Source: CAILLO01 sp964579735 (GTDB taxonomy: Bacteria > Bacillota > Clostridia > Saccharofermentanales > UBA5734). Taken from it: DNA of 24,840 bases. Where the stretch lies: positions 1 through 24,840 of the forward strand of contig CAZOHH010000036.1 of NCBI GenBank assembly GCA_964579735.1, read 5' to 3'. Below are positions 16,328 to 23,050 of the stretch, one piece after another. Position 1 is the first letter of the stretch. Each line of letters begins with the position of its first letter. A program made the position numbers and the translations under genes. The notes below the pieces were generated by a model. The model made no database searches, was not told where the DNA came from, and saw only the letters and a program-made list of their open reading frames with translations.

Positions 16328-17428
16328 ATGGATTCCGGCATGGCAACAGGCGAGGCGGTCCTGGTCCTCTCGAACGGCGTGGAATTCCGTGGCCGGTCCT
16401 TCGGGGCGATGGGAACCGCGGTTGGCGAAGTCGTCTTCAACACAGGAATCGTCGGCTACCAACGGGTCCTCACGGATCCGTCCTATTGCGGTCAGATCGT
16501 CACCATGAGCTACCCTCTGATCGGAAATGTCGGCATCAACCCGCATGAACACGAATCCGAGCGTCCCTGGCCCAAAGCCTATATCGCACGAGAATTCACG
16601 GAGCCCAGCCACTACCAGAGCGAATCGGCCCTCGAGCCTTATCTCCGGTCGTACGGCGTCGTCGGGATACAGGGCATCGACACGCGCGCCCTCGTCCGGA
16701 TCCTGCGCGAAAACGGCACCATGAACGGCGTCGTGTCCTCCGACCCCGGCTTCCGTGCGGCGGAATGGACGGACCGGATCCGCGACTACCGCGCCGTCGA
16801 CCCCGTCCTCGAGGTGACCTGCAAGGAACGGCACGTTCACCCGCCTGTCGGAGAGAAGCGGTTCAGAGTGGCCCTCCTCGATTACGGCTGCAAGTCCGGC
16901 ATCGTGCGCGGACTGTGCGAGCGCGGCTGCGAGGTCGTCCAGCTGCCCGCCGGTACGTCCGCGGCCGAGGTCCTCGCCTTGGAGCCCGATGGCATCATGC
17001 TTTCCAATGGCCCCGGCGACCCAAAGGACTGCACCTTCCAGATCGACCAGCTGAAGCGCCTGATCGGCGTGCGGCCGATGTTCGGGATCTGCCTCGGCCA
17101 CCAGCTCATGGCTCTGGCAACCGGCGCCGACACCGCGAAACTCAAGTTCGGCCACAGAGGCGGAAACCACCCCGTCAAGGATCTCGCCCACGATCGCGTC
17201 TACGTCACCACCCAGAACCACGGGTATGCCGTCCTGCGCGACACGGTGGACCCGAAGGTCGCCGAAATCAGCCACATCAGCATGAACGACGAATCGGTGG
17301 AAGGCCTCCGCTACTTCGGAATTCCCGCCTTCTCCGTGCAGTTCCACCCCGAAGCCGCCCCTGGCCCTCTTGATACCGCTTACCTCTTCGACGAATTCCT
17401 CGCGACGATCCCCGCTGTCGCGCGGTAG
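16328..17428 (+). CDS. carA: carbamoyl-phosphate synthase small (glutaminase) subunit
   Basis: CarA hydrolyses glutamine and channels ammonia to CarB for carbamoyl phosphate (pyrimidines, arginine). The 366-residue product has the CarA N-terminal domain (EVVFNTGIVGYQ...TDPSY) and a class I glutaminase domain. The triad is Cys255 (FGICLGHQ), His340 and Glu342 (QFHPEA); an oxyanion region SNGPGDP is also visible. ATG 16328 follows AAGGGG; Met5 is an alternative. No carB is found next to it or elsewhere in the window; the following gene is dapL. The CarA domain order rules out a GuaA- or TrpG-type amidotransferase. Confidence 0.95.
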   Translation: MDSGMATGEAVLVLSNGVEFRGRSFGAMGTAVGEVVFNTGIVGYQRVLTDPSYCGQIVTMSYPLIGNVGINPHEHESERPWPKAYIAREFTEPSHYQSESALEPYLRSYGVVGIQGIDTRALVRILRENGTMNGVVSSDPGFRAAEWTDRIRDYRAVDPVLEVTCKERHVHPPVGEKRFRVALLDYGCKSGIVRGLCERGCEVVQLPAGTSAAEVLALEPDGIMLSNGPGDPKDCTFQIDQLKRLIGVRPMFGICLGHQLMALATGADTAKLKFGHRGGNHPVKDLAHDRVYVTTQNHGYAVLRDTVDPKVAEISHISMNDESVEGLRYFGIPAFSVQFHPEAAPGPLDTAYLFDEFLATIPAVAR

Positions 17429-17444
17429 CCAGAAAGGAGTCCAC

Positions 17445-18644
17445 ATGGCCTGGGCGAACCCTTCCTTCCTCGACATTCCGGAAACCTACCTCTTCGCCAC
17501 CATCGGCAAGAAGATCCAGGAGGAGCGAGAGCGCGTTCCCGGCAAGTACATCATCCGCATGGGTATCGGCGACGTCACGATACCGCTCCCGAAGGTGATT
17601 CTCGACGCGATGCACAAGGCCGTCGACGAGATGGGTGTCGTGGAGACCTTCCAGGGCTATCCTCCCGCTGCAGGCTTTGATTTCCTGCGTGACGCCATCG
17701 CGAAGCACGACTACCTGGAACGGGGATGCAACGTATCATCCGACGAGATCTTCGTCAGCGACGGAGCGAAAAGCGACGTGGCCAATTTCACGGATCTTTA
17801 CGGCGAGACCAACGTGATCGCGATCTCGGACCCGGTCTACCCCGTCTACCTCGATAGCGTCCGTATCGCCGGTTTCGGCCCCCTGCAGGTGAAGTTCATG
17901 GAGTGCACCGAGGCCAGCGGCTTCCTGCCGGCTCTGCCCAAGGAGCATGTCGATGTCCTCTACCTCTGCTCGCCGAACAACCCCACCGGCACCACCCTTT
18001 CCCGCGACGAGCTCGCCCGCTGGGTGGCCTATGCCCGCGAGCATGGCTCCCTGATCCTGTACGACTCCGCCTATGAAGCCTACGTCTCGACGCCCGGCGT
18101 TCCCCGCAGCATCTACGAGATTCCCGGAGCCCGCGAGGTCGCGGTCGAGTTCCGCTCCTTCTCAAAGACCGCGGGCTTCACCGGCGTCCGCTGTTCCTAT
18201 ACCGTCGTTCCCAAGGGACTCGCCGCCCGAACCAAGGACGGCCGCCCGGTCGACCTTCACAAGATCTGGATGCGCCGTCAGGCCACCAAGTTCAACGGCG
18301 TGCCCTACATCGTGCAACGTGCCGCCGAGGCGGTCTACACCGAGGAAGGCCAGCGTGAGATCAAGGCGCGGATCGCCATCTACATGGACAACGCCCGACG
18401 CATCCGCCTCCTGTTCGAGTCGCGCGGCCAGAAGGCCTTCGGCGGCGTCGATGCCCCCTACGTCTGGGTCAAGGTTCCGGCCGGGTTCGACAGCTGGAGC
18501 TTCTTCGACCACATGCTGCGCACGTACGGCGTGGCCGGCACGCCGGGTAGCGGCTTCGGACCCTGCGGGGAAGGCTACATCCGGTTCACCGGATTCGGAA
18601 ACCCTGCGGACGTCGACCGGTTGGAAGGATTGATGAAGACATGA
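17445..18644 (+). CDS. dapL: LL-diaminopimelate aminotransferase
   Basis: DapL converts tetrahydrodipicolinate directly to LL-diaminopimelate with glutamate as amino donor, bypassing the succinylase or acetylase routes. The 399-residue protein is a fold-type I PLP aminotransferase with the N-terminus typical of DapL. It shows the YPVYLDS segment, CSPNNPTGT, the Tyr-containing LYDSAYEAY and the Schiff-base Lys241 (SFSKTAGFTGVRC). ATG 17445 follows AGAAAGGAG at five bases, an excellent site, and lies 16 bases past carA. It supplies DapF and uses glutamate made by the GltB/GltD step of the same operon. The stop overlaps the nadE start (ATGA). Confidence 0.94.
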   Translation: MAWANPSFLDIPETYLFATIGKKIQEERERVPGKYIIRMGIGDVTIPLPKVILDAMHKAVDEMGVVETFQGYPPAAGFDFLRDAIAKHDYLERGCNVSSDEIFVSDGAKSDVANFTDLYGETNVIAISDPVYPVYLDSVRIAGFGPLQVKFMECTEASGFLPALPKEHVDVLYLCSPNNPTGTTLSRDELARWVAYAREHGSLILYDSAYEAYVSTPGVPRSIYEIPGAREVAVEFRSFSKTAGFTGVRCSYTVVPKGLAARTKDGRPVDLHKIWMRRQATKFNGVPYIVQRAAEAVYTEEGQREIKARIAIYMDNARRIRLLFESRGQKAFGGVDAPYVWVKVPAGFDSWSFFDHMLRTYGVAGTPGSGFGPCGEGYIRFTGFGNPADVDRLEGLMKT

Positions 18645-20587
18645 AGAACGGTTTCGCGCGGGTCGCCGCCTGCGTACCCGTCACCCGTCCCTGCCAGTGC
18701 GACGCCAACGCAGCTCGGATCGTAGTAGAGGCCCAGGCGGCCGCCGATGCGCTGGCCGATATCGCGGTCTTTCCCGAACTCTGCATCACGGGCTGCACGG
18801 CGGCCGACTTCTATCTGCACACCGGACTCCAGGTTCAGGCCGAGAAGGCGCTGGCCGATGTAGCGAAGGCGACGTCCGGTCTTTCAACCCTCCTTGCGCT
18901 CGGGCTTCCCGTCGTCCTCGAGGGACGTCTCTTCAATTGCGCCGTCATGATGCAGCGCGGCAGGATCCTCGGCGTCGTCCCCAAAACCTATCTACCGGGC
19001 TATGCCGAGTTCTATGAGCCCCGCTGGTTCGAACCCTCGTATCGGGCTCCCTCCGATACCGTGCGGCTGGCCGGTCAGACTTCTCCCTTCGGCACCGACC
19101 TGCTTTTCGAGGATGCCTCCAAAGGAATCGTCGTCGGCGTCGAGATCTGCGAGGACCTCTGGGTTCCGATTCCTCCAAGTTCCTACCAGGCCTTGGCAGG
19201 TGCGCATCTCGTATTGAATCTGTCCGCCAGCAACGAGCTGGTCGGAAAGGCAGCCTACCGTCGCTCGCTCGTCCTGTCCCGCTCCGCCTCCTGCATTCTA
19301 GGATATGCCTACGCCTCCGCCGGTCCCGGTGAATCCACTACGGATGTCGTCTATTCCGGACATGCCATGATCGCCGAAAACGGTGTACTGCTGGCCGAAA
19401 GCGCGCTGTTCCGCCCTGAAGGAGGAACCCTGCTGGCCGATTTCGACGTCGCCCGCATCGTACGCGAGCGCATGCGCAACCGCAGTTTCTTCGATGGCGG
19501 CTCGACAGGTCGTATCCCATCCGTTCCGGATTACCGACGCATCCCGTTCGAGGCCCATGGAGGTCCCGCACGATCCGCAGATCTGGTGCGCTTCGTGGAT
19601 CCGTCGCCCTTCGTTCCTTCTTCCGAGCTAGAGGCATTCGCCCGAAGCCGCGAGATCGTAGCCATTCAAGCCGCCGGGCTCGCCCAACGCCTTTCTGCCG
19701 CGAAGGCTCGGAAAGCCATCGTCGCCGTTTCCGGCGGCCTCGACTCCGCACTCGCCCTGCTGGTCGCCGCCAAGGCCTGCGACCGCCTCGGCCTTCCGCG
19801 CACGGCCGTCGTCGGCATCACCATGCCCGGTCCCGGAACCACCGGCCGCACCCGTGGCAATTCCGAACTCCTCGTTCGCGCCCTCGGGGCGGATTTCCGT
19901 ACGATTCCCATCGGCGATGCGATCGATGTCCACCTCCGCGACATCGGCCAGCCCGTCGGCCTCCATGACACCACCTACGAGAACGCGCAGGCGCGGGAAC
20001 GGTGCCAGATCGCCATGGACGTGGCCAACCGTGAGGGCGGTCTCATGGTCGGCACCGGAGATCTGTCAGAGCTCGCTATCGGTTTCACTACCTACGGCGG
20101 CGACCATATGTCCATGTACGCAGTCAATACGGGTGTCCCCAAGACTCTCGTGCGCAGTCTCGTGCGGACTCTCGCCGAGGACATGCCCGAGTGCCGCGAA
20201 GTCCTCCTCGACATCCTCGCCACGCCGGTCTCCCCCGAGCTACTCCCACCCGACGAGGACGGCGGCATCCTCCAGCGAACCGAGGAGATCGTCGGCCCCT
20301 ATGAACTCCACGACTTCTTCCTGTACCACTTCGTCCGCTTCGGCGAGACACCCCAACGGGTCCTGTTCCTTGCGGAGAAGGCCTTTTCCGGCCGATATGC
20401 CAAGAAGGAACTCAAGCGTGTCCTCGCCGTATTCATCCAGAGATTCTTCCAGAGCCAGTTCAAACGCTCCTGCATCCCGGACGGTCCCAAGGTCGGTTCC
20501 GTCGCTCTGTCCCCGCGAGGAGACCTGCGCATGCCGAGTGACGCCTCCCCCGAGGCATTCCTGAAGGACCTGGAGGACGCCACTTGA
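18641..20587 (+). CDS. nadE: glutamine-dependent NAD+ synthetase
   Basis: NadE amidates nicotinic acid adenine dinucleotide to NAD+ using glutamine. The 648-residue protein is the two-domain form. An N-terminal nitrilase-fold glutaminase carries the triad Glu46 (FPELCITG), Lys115 (VPKTYLPG) and Cys170 (GVEICEDLW). A C-terminal synthetase carries the ATP-pyrophosphatase loop SGGLDSALAL at about residue 364, plus GTGDLSELAIG. The ATG overlaps the dapL stop and the TGA overlaps the purF TTG start. The 30-40 kDa ammonia-dependent NadE is excluded by the nitrilase domain. Confidence 0.95.
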   Translation: MKNGFARVAACVPVTRPCQCDANAARIVVEAQAAADALADIAVFPELCITGCTAADFYLHTGLQVQAEKALADVAKATSGLSTLLALGLPVVLEGRLFNCAVMMQRGRILGVVPKTYLPGYAEFYEPRWFEPSYRAPSDTVRLAGQTSPFGTDLLFEDASKGIVVGVEICEDLWVPIPPSSYQALAGAHLVLNLSASNELVGKAAYRRSLVLSRSASCILGYAYASAGPGESTTDVVYSGHAMIAENGVLLAESALFRPEGGTLLADFDVARIVRERMRNRSFFDGGSTGRIPSVPDYRRIPFEAHGGPARSADLVRFVDPSPFVPSSELEAFARSREIVAIQAAGLAQRLSAAKARKAIVAVSGGLDSALALLVAAKACDRLGLPRTAVVGITMPGPGTTGRTRGNSELLVRALGADFRTIPIGDAIDVHLRDIGQPVGLHDTTYENAQARERCQIAMDVANREGGLMVGTGDLSELAIGFTTYGGDHMSMYAVNTGVPKTLVRSLVRTLAEDMPECREVLLDILATPVSPELLPPDEDGGILQRTEEIVGPYELHDFFLYHFVRFGETPQRVLFLAEKAFSGRYAKKELKRVLAVFIQRFFQSQFKRSCIPDGPKVGSVALSPRGDLRMPSDASPEAFLKDLEDAT

Positions 20588-22068
20588 CGAAGGTTCCCGA
20601 CGACCGCCTCCACGACGCGTGCGGCGTCTTCGCCGCGTATGACCCGACCGGCGCACGCACCGACCTCTCGCGACTTGTCTATCTCGGCCTCTTCGCCCTT
20701 CAGCACCGCGGGCAGGAGAGCGCCGGCATCGCCGTCCGTCAGGACGAAGGACTTTTCGTCCACAAGAAGACGGGGCTGGTCGTCGAAGCGTTCGATGAGC
20801 AGGTCCTCAACATCCTGAAGGGATCGGCCGCGATCGGCCACGTCCGTTATGCCACCTCGGGCGGCGGAGGCACCGTCAACGCCCAACCCCTTCTCATGAA
20901 GACGCTCGGTGGACCCATGGCCCTCGCCCACAATGGCAATCTCGTCGATGCGGAAATCGCCCGGGAAGCGCTCGAAGCCGAGGGGGCCCTATTCCGCACC
21001 CTCGTCGATTCCGAGACGCTGCTCTACCTCATCGCCCGTTCCCGTATCCTCGGCGTGGATCTCTCCACGGCCATTCGCGACCTTATGCAGAAGGTCCACG
21101 GCGCCTATTCCGTCGTGCTGCTCACCCCCGACGCCGTCGCCGCCTTCCGCGACCCGCTCGGCATCCGTCCGCTGTGCATGGGCCGTCTCGGCGACGTAGT
21201 GCTCTTCGCCTCCGAGAGCTGCGCGATCGAAGCCTGCGGCGGGACCTTCGAACGCGACTTGATGCCCGGAGAAATCGTCGTGCTCGACGCGCACGGCATG
21301 CACGCCGACTTACCTCCCTCTACGCCGCCTCTTGCGGTCGAAAAGGGCATCGCATCGCCGTCCCAGCCCAATGGCGCCCTGTGCTCCTTCGAATTCGTCT
21401 ACTTTGCCCGCCCCGATAGCGCCCTCGACGGCGCCAGCGTCGACGAGTCCCGCCACAACGCCGGACTGCGCCTGGCCGAAGAGCATCCCTGCGAGGCCGA
21501 CCTGGTGATCGGCGCCCCGGATTCGGGCCTCACGGCCGCCCTCGGCTTCGCGGAAAGATCCGGCATTCCCTATGGGAGCGGACTTCTCAAGAACCGCTAT
21601 GTCGGCCGCACGTTCATCCAGCCTTCCCAGCAGCAGCGCGAGAGCGCGGTCAACTTGAAGTTCAGCGTTCTCCGCCGCGCCGTCGAAGGACTGCGCGTGG
21701 TCCTCGTCGACGACTCCATCGTCCGCGGAACGACCATGCAGCGCGTGATACGGAAACTTCGCGAGGCCGGTGCCATCGAGGTGCACATGCGCATCGCCTC
21801 GCCTCCGGTGCGCCACCCCTGCTACTACGGCATCGACACACCCGACACCGACGAACTGATCGCAAATCACGCGGACGGAATCGAAGGCGTCCGCCACGCG
21901 ATCGGTGCGGATTCCCTTGGATATCTCTCCCAGGAGGGGCTTGTCGTCGCCACCGCTGGCCTCCGTACCGGCCTGTGCACCTCCTGTTTCGACGGAAGCT
22001 ACCCCGCCGGACGCGTAGAACCGCCCTCTGGTGCGCGCGGCGCATGCTGCGGGGCCTTGAACGGATGA
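20584..22068 (+). CDS. purF: amidophosphoribosyltransferase
   Basis: PurF commits PRPP to purine synthesis using glutamine. The 494-residue protein begins at a TTG that overlaps the nadE stop (TTGA) and follows GGAGGA at good spacing. A 12-residue propeptide precedes the class II nucleophile Cys13 (HDACGVFA). The PRPP motif VVLVDDSIVRGTT is near residues 372-385. Cysteines in CSFEFVYFARPDS, PPVRHPCYYGID and GLCTSCFDG match the four 4Fe-4S ligands of Bacillus-type PurF, so this is the oxygen-sensitive iron-sulfur form. No other pur gene is present in the window. Confidence 0.96.
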   Translation: MTKVPDDRLHDACGVFAAYDPTGARTDLSRLVYLGLFALQHRGQESAGIAVRQDEGLFVHKKTGLVVEAFDEQVLNILKGSAAIGHVRYATSGGGGTVNAQPLLMKTLGGPMALAHNGNLVDAEIAREALEAEGALFRTLVDSETLLYLIARSRILGVDLSTAIRDLMQKVHGAYSVVLLTPDAVAAFRDPLGIRPLCMGRLGDVVLFASESCAIEACGGTFERDLMPGEIVVLDAHGMHADLPPSTPPLAVEKGIASPSQPNGALCSFEFVYFARPDSALDGASVDESRHNAGLRLAEEHPCEADLVIGAPDSGLTAALGFAERSGIPYGSGLLKNRYVGRTFIQPSQQQRESAVNLKFSVLRRAVEGLRVVLVDDSIVRGTTMQRVIRKLREAGAIEVHMRIASPPVRHPCYYGIDTPDTDELIANHADGIEGVRHAIGADSLGYLSQEGLVVATAGLRTGLCTSCFDGSYPAGRVEPPSGARGACCGALNG

Positions 22069-22550
22069 GCACGATGGAAGGTTCGACTCCGACCCCTCGT
22101 CCCGTGATTCCGCATATCGTCGCGGCTCCGCAGGACTCCTTTCGCCACGAACTCGAGGTGGACGGGCAGAAGGTCTTCGTCGAACAGCGCCGTTCGTCTC
22201 CCGTTCCCGGTTACGAGGTCCTCGAGCTTGAAATCCAAGCTTCGTCGCCCGCTCGATTCCGCATCGACCTGCCCGTGCCTGCCGATTGCTGGAACGCCTG
22301 CGTGACCCTCGGCGAGGAGTCCGTCCTCGACTGGTTCTCGGACGAGATTCCGGAAGGGCTCGCCACCCTCCTGCCGGGACTTTCCCCCTCCTGCGGCTGC
22401 GAGGACTGCCGGCAGGAAGGGAAGACGCGCAATAGTCCACTCTGCCCGGGTCGGACGCAATCCCTGGTCTTCCGTTGGCTTCCCGGAGATATGCTCCGAT
22501 TGCACCTGATCTTGCCGACACTGTCGAAGGCAGGTTTTCATGTCCCATGA
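22065..22550 (+). CDS. unrecognised 161-residue Cys-containing protein coupled to purF
   Basis: I do not recognise this family. ATG 22065 overlaps the purF stop (ATGA); ATG 22074 is an alternative, and neither has a strong binding site, suggesting coupling. The product is soluble, with no signal or membrane segment. A Cys-rich patch CGCEDCRQ, with a further Cys about 11 residues later, could bind metal. The C-terminal third is beta-rich and hydrophobic (SLVFRWLPGDMLRLHLILP). The alternation of hydrophobic residues and the codon use look like a genuine gene. The last 11 bases overlap the next gene. Position at the end of a glutamine-use operon gives no firm functional clue. Confidence 0.75.
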   Translation: MSTMEGSTPTPRPVIPHIVAAPQDSFRHELEVDGQKVFVEQRRSSPVPGYEVLELEIQASSPARFRIDLPVPADCWNACVTLGEESVLDWFSDEIPEGLATLLPGLSPSCGCEDCRQEGKTRNSPLCPGRTQSLVFRWLPGDMLRLHLILPTLSKAGFHVP

Positions 22551-22962
22551 CTTCTGGATCCTTTTCGGAATCGGTGTCGCAACCGCGGTCGGTGGCATCC
22601 TTCTCTTGAAGCGCGAGCGTCGCATGTTCGCCGAAGCCGTGCAAGTCCCGGCAATCGTTTCCGAATATGAAGAGTACCTCGACCGAAGCAACTCCGACGG
22701 AATCCCGCTCATCATGTACACGATGACCGTGGACTATGTGCTTCTCGATGGGACGAAGATCCACGCCAAGGAGCAGAGCAGCGCCAGCTGGAAGAAGCAT
22801 CCGGTCGGGGCGGATTTGACCATCTCCTATAGTCCGGAGAAGCCCGATTTCTTCACTCTCGCGGGCGATCGGTCCAGGAGCCGGATCATGTCCGGCATGA
22901 TCGTCGTGGGCAGCACCATGACCGCAGGCGCCGTGTATCTGGCCCTTTCGGGAAGACTTTAG
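22540..22962 (+). CDS. small membrane protein, DUF3592-like
   Basis: The 140-residue product has one hydrophobic helix near the N-terminus (about 5-23, FWILFGIGVATAVGGILLL) and one at the C-terminus (about 118-137). Between them is a roughly 90-residue soluble domain with an immunoglobulin- or beta-sheet-like pattern (MYTMTVDYVLLDGTKIH... VGADLTISYSPEKPDFF). This layout, and the YSPEKP-type motif before the second helix, resemble DUF3592 proteins of unknown function. ATG 22540 overlaps the previous gene by 11 bases. It is the last gene of the plus-strand run; a terminator hairpin starts about 30 bases later. Confidence 0.75.
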   Translation: MSHDFWILFGIGVATAVGGILLLKRERRMFAEAVQVPAIVSEYEEYLDRSNSDGIPLIMYTMTVDYVLLDGTKIHAKEQSSASWKKHPVGADLTISYSPEKPDFFTLAGDRSRSRIMSGMIVVGSTMTAGAVYLALSGRL

Positions 22963-22992
22963 ACAGCAGGCTCTGCAAACTCGGAACAGAGA

Positions 22993-23018
22993 AGAAGGAC
23001 CGGTCTCCCGGTCCTTCT
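22993..23018. terminator. bidirectional intrinsic terminator between convergent genes
   Basis: AGAAGGACCGG (22993-23003) and CCGGTCCTTCT (23008-23018) form a perfect 11-bp stem with a TCTC loop. It lies 30 bases after the last plus-strand gene and about 33 bases past the stop of the minus-strand symporter. Read on the minus strand, the stem runs into a pyrimidine-rich stretch (TTCTTCTCTG). The plus side has only CTCTGCATC. It probably serves both transcripts, more efficiently for the minus strand. Confidence 0.8.
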
Positions 23019-23050
23019 CTGCATCTGGAGTTCGATTCGTCGAACTCGGT

